Of a DNA stretch of 13,457 nucleotides, positions 1 to 6,588 are shown one piece after another. This DNA is from Bacteroidota bacterium (GTDB lineage: Bacteria; Bacteroidota; Bacteroidia; 2-12-FULL-35-15). Within the stretch, counting starts at the first letter, position 1; each line of letters starts with the position of its first letter. A program made the position numbers and the translations under genes. A model generated the notes under the pieces. It was not told where the DNA came from and ran no database searches. It saw only the letters and a list, made by a program, of their open reading frames with translations. Location of the stretch: positions 1 through 13,457 of the forward strand of contig JAIOQD010000584.1 in the NCBI GenBank assembly GCA_021413595.1. Direction: 5' to 3'.

Positions 1-1148
1 GGATTAGATTTTGAGAAACGGTTGAATAAGTTGTAAGCAACTAATGGTTGTGATTTCCCCGAATTTGAAAATATAAAGGAGTCATTGGATAGTTTGATTA
101 GAATCCGCCCATCGTTTATATTATGCCTGATTGCATTCAGAAATAAGTTACTGATAAGAATTTCTGCCAAAACAGAGTTTGATTTTACTGATATTATTTC
201 AGTCCATTCTATTTCTATATTTAGTTTTTTCTCCTTTGCCTGCTCAGTAAAAAAGTCAAGATGCTTTTTTATAGCCTCATTCAAATAAATTGTTTCTTTA
301 TCACTATAGTTGTCATTTTCCAACTTAGAAAGCAACAGCAAATTTTTATTTAAACGGTTCAGTCGAGAAACGCTGTCGTTCAAGGAACTTAACATTTTAC
401 ATTGTTCTTTATTGAATTCAGAACTTTGAATGAACGTGTCAATTTTTGCCTGAAAAACTGCCAACGGAGTTTGCAATTCGTGAGCAGCATTTTCAATAAA
501 TTCTTTTTGACTATGGTAGATGGAGATGTTTTTTTCTATTAATTTTTCAACACTTGTATTTAAGCGATTAAACTCTTCAATATTTGTTTTTATAAATTTT
601 GGATGATTTGATTTATCGATTTCGAATTTCTCAATTTGGTTTAGCGTTTCGTTAAATGGTTTCCAAAGGCTGATAGATAATTTTTTTGTGATTACAAATA
701 AGCCAACAAGTAATAGAGAAATAATAACAAAAAAAAGTATAGCAATACTCTCAATTAAGTCTTCAGTTTCCACTAAGTTAATTCGTGCCGAATAAGTATA
801 TCGGCTTCCATCTATTAGGATAGTAGCGTTAAGTTCGCGGTAAGGCTCGGTTTCAGATTCTAAGCTGTCATAATAAGAGTTATAAAATATAGTGTCGCTA
901 CCCAAATCTTTAAATGGTTCTATCTTAATATTTCTATTGTATTTATTCCAATTTTGGATTTCTACTGTTGTTAAACTGGGTAATGAATATTTTAAAAATT
1001 CATTCTTGTGAAGTATAAGTGTGTCATCTGTTTCTTCTATGTATAACCTCTCTGTAATATAGTAGAATAAAGGAGCGGATACGATTAATAGCATCACTGA
1101 AAAAAGCAAATAAACTCTCGATGTTTTATGTAAAAGTTTTTTAGTCAT
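1..1148 (-). CDS. Sensor histidine kinase of a two-component system, 3' end cut off by the window
   Basis: Membrane sensor kinase that would autophosphorylate on His and pass the phosphate to the adjacent regulator. I translated it by hand: 382 complete codons from the ATG at 1148 with no stop. Residues 13-31 form membrane helix 1, about 32-130 an extracytoplasmic sensor region without a recognised fold, and 133-153 helix 2, followed by a HAMP-like linker. The H-box reads FIENAAHELQTPLAV with phospho-accepting His223; the N-box is LAEILISNLFLNAIRHN (about 327-343). A G1-like box FSNSGK (360-365) and an F-box-like LFNRFSKS (374-381) follow. The window ends before the G2 box. The start overlaps the regulator's stop by 8 bases (ATGACTAA), implying co-transcription and translational coupling. 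The Gln after HEL (HELQTPL rather than HELRTPL) is, from memory, common in Bacteroidota kinases. The signal sensed cannot be told. Confidence 0.93.
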   Translation of the reverse strand, partial: MTKKLLHKTSRVYLLFSVMLLIVSAPLFYYITERLYIEETDDTLILHKNEFLKYSLPSLTTVEIQNWNKYNRNIKIEPFKDLGSDTIFYNSYYDSLESETEPYRELNATILIDGSRYTYSARINLVETEDLIESIAILFFVIISLLLVGLFVITKKLSISLWKPFNETLNQIEKFEIDKSNHPKFIKTNIEEFNRLNTSVEKLIEKNISIYHSQKEFIENAAHELQTPLAVFQAKIDTFIQSSEFNKEQCKMLSSLNDSVSRLNRLNKNLLLLSKLENDNYSDKETIYLNEAIKKHLDFFTEQAKEKKLNIEIEWTEIISVKSNSVLAEILISNLFLNAIRHNINDGRILIKLSNDSFIFSNSGKSQPLVAYNLFNRFSKSN

Positions 1149-1818
1149 TCTGCCATTTGTAACCTAATCCATAAACTGTTTTTATGTAATCGCTGCAACC
1201 TGAATCTTTCATTTTGTTTTTCAAATTTTTGATATGGGCATACACAAAATCGTGGTTTTCTAACATATCCGCCATATCGCCCGAAAGATGTTCCGCAATT
1301 GCACTTTTTGAAAGAACTTTATTTTCATTTCCGATTAAATACAGCAATAAATCAATTTCCTTTTTTGTGATGTCAATTTTCTTGCTTTTTACTTTTACCG
1401 TTTTTGAAATAACATCAATTTCAATTTCGTTGTATGCAACAACGTTATTTCCCTTAAAGTTTTTCCGCCTTATGAGCGCTTGGATTCTTACCAAAAGTTC
1501 CGATAAATGAAAAGGTTTTGTAAGGTAGTCGTCTGCACCTAGATTAAAACCTTCAATCCGTGTTTCCAATGTTTCCTTTGCTGAAATAATAATTACTCCT
1601 TCAGTTTTCTTTTGTTTTTTTAATTCCTTTAAAATTTCAAAACCGTTGCCGTCAGGTAACATCAAGTCAAGCAAAATGCAGTCGTAGTCGTAGGTTGATA
1701 TTTTGTCTATGGCTATTTTGCCATTTATTGCCAACTCACAAACAAAATTGTTGCCTGTCAAATAACTTTGTATGCTATTTGCAAGTTCTTGTTCATCCTC
1801 TATCAGTAATAATTTCAT
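1141..1818 (-). CDS. OmpR/PhoB-type response regulator
   Basis: DNA-binding regulator of the two-component pair, 225 residues, the usual full length. The receiver domain covers about 1-115: acidic pocket E7/D8, phospho-acceptor D51 in ILLDLMLPDGNG, Ser79 at the Thr/Ser switch position and K101 in the YLTKPF motif. The C-terminal winged helix covers about 128-225 and ends in the typical YGLGYKW hairpin. The ATG at 1818 is supported because the protein then begins MKLLLIEDE, exactly where receiver domains begin. It is the first gene of the pair; the kinase begins inside its last codons. A direct repeat at 1839-1858 could be its own binding site. Target genes are unknown and no obvious regulon member lies next to it. 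Confidence 0.95.
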   Translation of the reverse strand: MKLLLIEDEQELANSIQSYLTGNNFVCELAINGKIAIDKISTYDYDCILLDLMLPDGNGFEILKELKKQKKTEGVIIISAKETLETRIEGFNLGADDYLTKPFHLSELLVRIQALIRRKNFKGNNVVAYNEIEIDVISKTVKVKSKKIDITKKEIDLLLYLIGNENKVLSKSAIAEHLSGDMADMLENHDFVYAHIKNLKNKMKDSGCSDYIKTVYGLGYKWQND

Positions 1819-1823
1819 TGAAA

Positions 1824-1831
1824 CGAAGGTA
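1824..1831 (-). promoter_or_regulatory. Weak candidate -7 box for the two-component operon
   Basis: On the minus strand this reads TACCTTCG, one base off the Bacteroidota -7 consensus TAnnTTTG. It sits so close to the regulator's ATG (1818) that the message would be leaderless or nearly so. No clear -33 TTG was found at the right distance, so this is a tentative call. Confidence 0.25.
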
Positions 1832-1838
1832 AGTATTC

Positions 1839-1858
1839 AATTTAGAAGAAATTTAGAA
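1839..1858 (-). promoter_or_regulatory. Candidate response-regulator operator (direct repeat, 11-base period)
   Basis: Two perfect copies of TTCTAAATT on the minus strand (AATTTAGAA at 1839-1847 and 1850-1858 on the plus strand) are separated by two bases, so they repeat every 11 bases. Head-to-tail half-sites about one helical turn apart are the known binding mode of OmpR/PhoB regulators. The position, 21-40 bases upstream of the regulator's start, would suit autoregulation. The sequence is AT-rich, so chance is possible. Confidence 0.35.
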
Positions 1859-1861
1859 TTA

Positions 1862-2088
1862 CGATAGTTAATCACTCCTTTTCCATTTCTACCAATTTAC
1901 TCCCATCGTCATCAAATATAAGCATCCCCCCATTTGATTAAAGCGACAATTTTGAACAGCTTTACCTTTTTGGAAACTTAAATAATTACATCAACATTAT
2001 ACCTTAGGTAGAATTTGGTACGATTCTCTATAATTGATTAGTACTGAAGGTAATAAAAATCCGAAAGGTTCGATTTACGTGTGGAGAT
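1862..2088. other. Intergenic stretch without a gene; possible degraded coding tail
   Basis: No intact reading frame was found between the two-component operon and the tRNA terminator. On the plus strand, 2034-2090 reads LISTEGNKNPKGSIYVWR and then a stop, which looks like a protein C-terminus. Upstream in the same frame, TAA codons at 2031 and 1983 interrupt it and no start is visible. It may be the fossil end of a lost gene. I do not recognise a family with confidence. Confidence 0.2.
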
Positions 2089-2122
2089 AAAAAAACAAAA
2101 CCCTTGACAATCAAGGGTTTTG
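2089..2122 (-). terminator. Intrinsic terminator of tRNA-Phe
   Basis: A perfect 12-base-pair stem (2096-2107 with 2111-2122, CAAAACCCTTGA and its complement) closes a 3-base loop. Reading leftwards it is followed by seven T residues (2089-2095). It starts a few bases after the tRNA 3' end, so it is the end of the tRNA transcript. Confidence 0.9.
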
Positions 2123-2129
2123 TAGTAAG

Positions 2130-2202
2130 TGGTACCCACTGGAATCGAACCAGTGACACAAGGATTTTCAGTCCTTTGCTCTACCAACTGAGCTAGGGTA
2201 CC
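2130..2202 (-). tRNA. tRNA-Phe (anticodon GAA)
   Basis: 73-nucleotide cloverleaf on the minus strand. The acceptor arm GGTACCC (2202-2196) pairs with GGGTACC (2137-2131), with discriminator A at 2130. The D-arm contains AGCTCAGTTGGTAGAGC. The anticodon stem GGACT/AATCC region carries loop CTGAAAA, giving anticodon GAA for phenylalanine. The T-arm contains GGTTCGATTCC. The bases after the discriminator are not CCA, so the CCA end must be added after transcription. A promoter-like box lies upstream and a strong terminator downstream, so it appears to be a single-tRNA transcript. Confidence 0.97.
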
Positions 2203-2224
2203 AGCTCATTTTTTTATTGGAGCG

Positions 2225-2258
2225 CAAATCTATGAATTTATTTGGTTTGTTGATGCAA
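2225..2258 (-). promoter_or_regulatory. Promoter of tRNA-Phe
   Basis: On the minus strand a perfect Bacteroidota -7 box TAGATTTG lies at 2232-2225. A TTG at 2258-2256 lies 23 bases further upstream, slightly more than the usual 19-21. The predicted start falls about 16 bases before the mature tRNA. Confidence 0.55.
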
Positions 2259-2452
2259 TTTTTTTTGTTTTTCATAAATATTTTAAAATCAAGCTGTTTT
2301 TTTTGATTATTGATAGAAATGATTAGAATCTGTTTATTTTAAGAATGATTATTGTCCGAAAAATGCCTTTTAGTTTGGATTATTGCTGACTATTTCCTAT
2401 TTTATGCTACAAACAAATGCAGTTTATATGAATTAATGCCCCTTTTTTTTAA

Positions 2453-2460
2453 TATCTTTG
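2453..2460 (+). promoter_or_regulatory. -7 promoter box of the cupredoxin gene
   Basis: TATCTTTG is a perfect match to TAnnTTTG. Transcription would start near 2466, about 23 bases before the ATG at 2489 but only about 11 before the ATG at 2477, which mildly favours the inner start. No convincing -33 element was seen. Confidence 0.5.
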
Positions 2461-2476
2461 TTACACAGAGAAATTA

Positions 2477-2827
2477 ATGATCGATATCATGAAAATTAAA
2501 GTGTTTTGTTCTGCCATCTTGATATTTTTTGTTGTTTCAAGCTGTAAAAAAGAAGATAAAGGGTCCCCTGGGGTAAATGAGGTATGGCTGGAATACAAGG
2601 CTTATAATCCAACCCAAATGTCCGTAGTTGCCGGCACAACGGTAACATATACCAATAAAGATAATGCAAACCACAGTATTACCGAAACAAGCGGTTTGTT
2701 TGACAGTGGAACCATTAAAAGCGGAAATTCTTTTACCCATACTTTTAACGACAAAGGAACATACTACTTTTATTGCAATTACCATTCTTCCAATTCTGCC
2801 GAGCAGGGTGCAATACAAGTAAAATAG
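2477..2827 (+). CDS. Plastocyanin-like cupredoxin lipoprotein
   Basis: Small exported blue-copper-type protein, probably an electron carrier or copper binder outside the inner membrane. With the ATG at 2477 it has 116 residues. The fifth codon (ATG, 2489) is the likelier start, because the protein then begins MKIKVF, a typical signal peptide. A lipobox VSSC puts the lipidated Cys at 23, followed by charged KKEDK. The rest is one cupredoxin domain, with AYNPTQMSVVAG and TVTYTNKDNANHSITE typical of the family. Expected copper ligands are His66, Cys100 and His103 (YCNYH). The usual axial Met after CxxH is absent; Glu109/Gln110 occupy that region before Gly111. It stands alone with its own -7 box, downstream of a divergent tRNA. 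The redox partner is not visible. Confidence 0.85.
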   Translation: MIDIMKIKVFCSAILIFFVVSSCKKEDKGSPGVNEVWLEYKAYNPTQMSVVAGTTVTYTNKDNANHSITETSGLFDSGTIKSGNSFTHTFNDKGTYYFYCNYHSSNSAEQGAIQVK

Positions 2828-2950
2828 TATTGCTGTTAGTTTAGATTAATTTGACATTACGTTAAAAACCCCTGCTTTATCCCTTTTTCAACTAGGATTC
2901 AAAAAATAAAAAAAGACAAATTTTAATTGCGATAGTATTATTACAATCGG

Positions 2951-3050
2951 AATGCTGCGTTAGGGATGGCAGCGTAAATCCTTTTCTGTTTAGAAAAAAT
3001 TGAAGCGGAAAGCCCGCCCCTTTCGTTTTCCGGAAAGGGAACGCCCTAAT
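2951..3050. other. Structured intergenic element, possibly a Bacteroidota repeat or small RNA
   Basis: About 100 bases that can fold into a closed three-stem layout. The outer pair is TTAGGG (2960-2965) with CCCTAA (3044-3049). Hairpin 1 is TTTTCT (2982-2987) with AGAAAA (2992-2997), loop GTTT. Hairpin 2 is CCCTTTC (3018-3024) with GAAAGGG (3033-3039), loop of 8. Unpaired segments carry GGATGGCAGCG and AGCGGAAAGCCCG. From memory, elements of the type GCGTTAGGGAT...AGCGGAAAGCCCG...AACGCCC recur between genes in many Bacteroidota genomes, with the hairpin arms varying and the joints conserved; I cannot verify this here. There is no T-run after the last stem, so it is not a plain terminator. Apart from this element and the coaX promoter, I see no gene in 2828-3182. 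Confidence 0.45.
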
Positions 3051-3158
3051 AAAAATTGCTAGATAACATTTAATAACTACCCGTTACCCGATAAAAATGA
3101 AAAAAATCCGTGGAAATCATTAAGTTACCTCCCTCGTCCCCATTTTTAATATTTTATC

Positions 3159-3166
3159 TACATTTG
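3159..3166 (+). promoter_or_regulatory. -7 promoter box of the coaX envelope operon
   Basis: TACATTTG is a perfect TAnnTTTG. Transcription would start near 3172, about 11 bases before the GTG at 3183. This supports that GTG as the original start of coaX. No good -33 element was found. Confidence 0.5.
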
Positions 3167-3182
3167 GTAACAAAAACAATCC

Positions 3183-3911
3183 GTGAACTTAATTATCGAC
3201 ATAGGAAATACCAGAATTAAAGCTGCATTGTTTGAGAATTCTGAATTATAACATTTTTTTGTTTTCGAAGCTACCAATGCCTTTATAGCAGCCGCTTTGT
3301 TCGAAAGTTATCCTATCAAACACTGCATTGTTGCTTCTGTAGTTGAAAATGTGGAACCTTTCATTGATCAGTTAAAAGAAAAAACCCAAACACTTCTATT
3401 CAGCAACCAAACCCTTGTACCACTTATAAATTTATACCAGTCGGCAAACACATTGGGTTCCGACAGGTTGGCTGCCGCAGTTGGTGGAGCATCCTTATTC
3501 CCCGGCAAAAATGTAGTAGTGATAGATGCCGGCACCTGTGTAAAATACAATTTTGTAAATAGCAATAATGAGTTCATTGGTGGTGCCATTTCACCAGGTC
3601 TTAAAATGCGCTTTAAAGCCTTAAATACGTTTACCTCAAAATTACCGTTGTTGGATGTAAATGAAAAATTTGATACCCTCATAGGCACTACTACCTCTGA
3701 AAGTATTTTATCGGGGGTAGAAATAGGTATAATAGCCGAATTAGAGGGCATAATTGATAGCTATAAACAGCTTTTCCCGGATATTAATGTGGTTTTAACA
3801 GGCGGGGACGCTAATTTTTTTGAGAAACGATTAAAAAGACGCATCTTTACCGATTCATTTTTAATCCTTAAAGGGCTAAATTGTATCTTGAACCATAATT
3901 TAAAAAAATAG
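3183..3911 (+). pseudogene. coaX: Type III pantothenate kinase interrupted by an in-frame TAA at codon 23
   Basis: CoaX phosphorylates pantothenate with ATP, the first step of coenzyme A synthesis. Reading from GTG at 3183 gives 242 sense positions, the normal family length. A TAA stop at 3249-3251 splits the first 22 residues from the rest; the frame is the same on both sides, so this is a nonsense change, not a frameshift. Before the stop is the first phosphate motif DIGNTR (6-11) with Lys13. After it come GSDR (92-95, catalytic Asp94 in the family), DAGTCVKY (115-122, second phosphate motif), GGAISPGL (133-140) and TGGD (206-209). An upstream in-frame TAA at 3168 leaves no other start for a full protein. 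Re-initiation at TTG 3297 would lack the first phosphate motif and should be inactive. It is first in the envelope gene row, 29 bases before the next gene. A sequence error is the main alternative. Confidence 0.85.
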
Positions 3912-3940
3912 TACGCATTACGTTTCGGTGTGCATTAAGT

Positions 3941-5401
3941 ATGAAGACTAAAAATACCCTAAGTATAAAATTAATTTTGTTCTCGTTTTTTGTACTTAAT
4001 ACACTGTACTTAATAGATAACACTTCCTTAGCCCAGGTAACAAACAGTTCACCCTATTCCCGTTACGGTATTGGCGACTTGAGTGGTAAAGGCTTTGCTC
4101 AGGGATTTGCAATGGGTGGTACAAACATTGCCGTGCAAAATGATTCAACTCCAATGTTCTTTATCAATACAGGCAATCCGGCATCTTATTCCAATATACG
4201 CCTTACAACTGCCGAATTGGGAGAGAATTTTAACCGCACACAATTACAAAGCGCAACAGCAAAAAAAACAATTAACAATGCATCACTAGCCTATTTGTCG
4301 TTGGCTTTCCCAGTAAAAAAATGGTGGGGGGCAAGCATTGGTTTAATACCTTACAGTTCGGTTGGATATAAAGTATCGGATCATCAGGAAGTAAGTAATG
4401 TTGGTGGTGTTGATTTTTTATATGAAGGTTCGGGCGGCATTAACCAGGTTTATTTTGGAAATGGTATAAAGCCCTTGTACGGTTTGCCCGGACATTTTTT
4501 AAGATCGAAAAAATATGAACGCTTAAAAGCAGAAAAAAACTTTGCAAAAGCGGATCATATATTAAAACGAAAAAAATCGTGGCAATCATTTTCCTTGGGG
4601 CTTAATGCTTCTTATATGTTCGGAAACATTGATAATTCAAGACGTTCCATTTTCCCATCTAACAGTAGCTCTTTTAATGCCCGTGCAGGAACCACTACAC
4701 GTCTTGGCGATTTTTACTTTGATTATGGTGCACAATATTCTTATACATTCGATTCGTTAAACGGTAGAGACCTTAAAGAAAATGTGAAACTATTGATGGG
4801 TGCCACATTTGCGGCTCAAACCAATATGACTGCAAAAATCGACAGCCTTGCCTATACTTATTTTAATAATTCGTTGGGCTATGAAGTAGTAAAAGATACA
4901 ATCAATAATGTTCAGGGAGTAAAAGGAAAAATGCAATTTCCGCTTTCCTTCGGATTTGGATTGGGAATCAAAAAAGGCGACAAATGGTTGATTGCAGGAG
5001 ATTTTGCTGTTCAAAACTGGAGTACTTACACTGCATTTAACAAATCGCAGGATCTGAAAAACAGTATGCGGGTTTCATTGGGCGCACAATATGTGCCTAA
5101 TTCAAAAGCCAACGGAAAAGGTAATTATTTCAAAAGAATGAATTACAGAATGGGCGGACGTTATGCTCAAACTTTGCTTGAATTAAAGAACACACAATTA
5201 ACAGAGTATGGAGTAAGCCTAGGTATAGGTTTACCGGTAGGACGTAATTTTTTATTGCAAAATTTTTCGCTGGTGAATATTGGTGTTGAGGTAGGACAGC
5301 GTGGTACTACTCAAAATGGTTTGATAAAAGAACAATTTATTAAAGCCACTATTGGTTTTACAATTAACGATCGCTGGTTTGTAAGACCTAAATTCGATTA
5401 G
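3941..5401 (+). CDS. Outer-membrane beta-barrel protein of the coaX-lptC gene row
   Basis: 486 residues. A signal peptide covers about 1-31, with a likely cut after SLA before QVTNSSPYSRYG. SSPYSRYGIGD at the mature start, MGGT and NPASYSN in the first third, and repeated alternating hydrophobic/aromatic strands are typical of the FadL/PorV-like outer-membrane proteins of Bacteroidota. A basic insertion at about 188-215 (rich in Lys/Arg) is probably a loop. The C-terminus reads INDRWFVRPKFD, a barrel-closing ending that I associate with this family. It begins 29 bases after coaX and lies 37 bases before lptC, so it is probably co-transcribed. From memory, a protein of this type sits between coaX and lptC in many Bacteroidota. 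The cargo or substrate is unknown; no specific name is justified. Confidence 0.8.
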   Translation: MKTKNTLSIKLILFSFFVLNTLYLIDNTSLAQVTNSSPYSRYGIGDLSGKGFAQGFAMGGTNIAVQNDSTPMFFINTGNPASYSNIRLTTAELGENFNRTQLQSATAKKTINNASLAYLSLAFPVKKWWGASIGLIPYSSVGYKVSDHQEVSNVGGVDFLYEGSGGINQVYFGNGIKPLYGLPGHFLRSKKYERLKAEKNFAKADHILKRKKSWQSFSLGLNASYMFGNIDNSRRSIFPSNSSSFNARAGTTTRLGDFYFDYGAQYSYTFDSLNGRDLKENVKLLMGATFAAQTNMTAKIDSLAYTYFNNSLGYEVVKDTINNVQGVKGKMQFPLSFGFGLGIKKGDKWLIAGDFAVQNWSTYTAFNKSQDLKNSMRVSLGAQYVPNSKANGKGNYFKRMNYRMGGRYAQTLLELKNTQLTEYGVSLGIGLPVGRNFLLQNFSLVNIGVEVGQRGTTQNGLIKEQFIKATIGFTINDRWFVRPKFD

Positions 5402-5438
5402 TTTTAAATTATTCCATTAAATTAACAATGGTTTTTTT

Positions 5439-6011
5439 GTGAAAAAAATTATAGGTTTTCCTTTTTTGATGATGATTGTTTTAGCCTGCATGACTGCCTG
5501 CGAAAACGATATTGCGGTTGTAAACTCGGTTACTTCAGATGGAAAAGAGCAGTCGGTTGAATCGAGCAAAAATGTGGAATTTTTATACAGTGATTCTGCA
5601 CGTGTTCGCTCAAAGCTGAAAACACCACTGGTTGACCATTTTATGGGCAAAAAGCCTTATTATGAAATGCCAAAAGGAATGGAAGTTGTTTTTTATGACC
5701 AGTTTAAAAAAGAACAAACCAAGCTTACCGCCAATTACGGCATCGGTTACGATGCTGATAATAAAATGAATGTGATGGAAGCAAAAGGGAATGTGATTGT
5801 AATTAACGAAAAAGGCGACAGGCTAAACACCGAACATTTAGTTTGGAACTCAGTAACAAAAAAAATTTACACCAATGAATTTGTAAAGATCACCACTAAA
5901 GATGAAGTGATCTGGGGTAATGGTTTAGAATCAAATGAGGATTTTACCGAATATGAAATTAAACAGGTAAAAGGATCAATTGCAGTAAAAGATGCTGCAT
6001 TACCTAAGTAA
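5439..6011 (+). CDS. lptC: LPS-export lipoprotein LptC
   Basis: Periplasmic component of the Lpt bridge that carries lipopolysaccharide from the inner-membrane LptBFG transporter to the outer membrane. It has 190 residues, near the usual size. Residues 1-20 are a lipoprotein signal with lipobox MTAC and Cys21; Bacteroidota LptC is often a predicted lipoprotein, unlike the membrane-anchored E. coli form. Residues about 47-185 form the LptC/LptA-like beta-jellyroll, with repeats of the type MNVMEAKGNVIVINEKGDRL, TEHLVWNSVTKKIYTNEFVKI and WGNGLESNEDFTEYEIKQVKG that match the family pattern. The start is GTG at 5439. A nearer-standard ATG at 5428 runs into TGA after four codons because the T-tract between has seven T; with eight it would be in frame. 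It follows the barrel protein and precedes a small membrane protein. Confidence 0.9.
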   Translation: MKKIIGFPFLMMIVLACMTACENDIAVVNSVTSDGKEQSVESSKNVEFLYSDSARVRSKLKTPLVDHFMGKKPYYEMPKGMEVVFYDQFKKEQTKLTANYGIGYDADNKMNVMEAKGNVIVINEKGDRLNTEHLVWNSVTKKIYTNEFVKITTKDEVIWGNGLESNEDFTEYEIKQVKGSIAVKDAALPK

Positions 6012-6090
6012 TCAATTAGTCAATTTTGCAGTAGGCAATTAGGCAATAGGCAAGCAACAAACAATATCGGTGCAATCATTTTAACCAACA

Positions 6091-6127
6091 CAGATTCGTA
6101 AATTCGTAATAAATTCGTTATCCGTAA
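6091..6127. repeat. Short tandem ATTCGTAA-like repeat
   Basis: Three imperfect copies of ATTCGTAA occur in a row (about 6094, 6102 and 6113, the last as ATTCGTTA), followed by a partial CCGTAAC, directly before the ATG of the small membrane protein. The wording resembles dispersed intergenic phrases common in Bacteroidota genomes. It may be an inert repeat remnant or affect translation of the next gene. Confidence 0.45.
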
Positions 6128-6129
6128 CC

Positions 6130-6342
6130 ATGAATAGAACATTTAAAATACTTGAAATAATATGGCTGCTAATGGGCTGTGTGGGCATATTTATGTGCAT
6201 TTATTCACTTGCTATAAAAGACAACAGAGGCGCAATTTATTTCCTCGTGTTTTTTCTCGTTTGTGGTATTATGTATTATGTACGCAGACGGCAGCGAATA
6301 AATTTTGACGAAGCTCAAAAACAAAAAGAACAAAACAAATAA
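6130..6342 (+). CDS. Small two-helix membrane protein, function unknown
   Basis: 70 residues. Two membrane helices (about 8-27 and 34-51) are joined by a short polar turn (KDNRG). A basic RRRQR stretch and a charged Gln/Lys-rich tail follow (52-70), which would face the cytoplasm by the positive-inside rule. No enzymatic motif is visible. It lies 118 bases after lptC and 246 bases before the CNNM gene, on the same strand. From memory, a small hypothetical protein at this spot is usual in Bacteroidota, which argues that it is a real gene. It could be a local accessory factor of the envelope, but nothing in the sequence shows a task. Confidence 0.7.
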   Translation: MNRTFKILEIIWLLMGCVGIFMCIYSLAIKDNRGAIYFLVFFLVCGIMYYVRRRQRINFDEAQKQKEQNK

Positions 6343-6481
6343 TTTGAAAATGTGCTATTTTGAAAATGTTTAATTAATTTTCATTTAATATATTTAAAAG
6401 ACTATTCAGCCGATTAACAAAAAACAAAACACGAATGACGTTGCTAATTATGATGGGCACAGATAATAAAAACGTATGCTA

Positions 6482-6495
6482 TCATAAATTTATGA
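6482..6495. repeat. Perfect 14-base palindrome
   Basis: TCATAAATTTATGA equals its own reverse complement. It lies in the AT-rich gap between the small membrane protein and the CNNM gene, about 95 bases before the latter's start. It could be an operator for a dimeric regulator; AT-richness makes a chance palindrome quite possible. Confidence 0.25.
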
Positions 6496-6527
6496 CAACA
6501 ACAGATAAAATCATATTTAATCATAAC

Positions 6528-6547
6528 AATCTGTGTCATCTGCGTTC
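6528..6547. repeat. Fragment of a dispersed intergenic repeat
   Basis: AATCTGTGTCATCTGCGTTC resembles a phrase that I recall as recurring in Bacteroidota intergenic DNA. A related phrase, AATCCGTGGAAATCA, lies at 3105-3119 upstream of coaX. Both copies are short and eroded. No coding potential is seen in 6343-6588. Confidence 0.3.
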
Positions 6548-6588
6548 AATTTCATTACCGGTTTGTAAAAAAATAACCCATTAACAAA

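Noticed and set aside
85..288. Open frame on the plus strand, 67 codons
   Set aside because: It lies antisense inside the sensor kinase, whose minus-strand reading shows all expected kinase boxes.
3297..3911. A shorter pantothenate kinase starting at TTG 3297 as a normal gene
   Set aside because: It would lack the first phosphate-binding motif, which is present upstream in the same frame; an interrupted full-length gene explains the sequence better.
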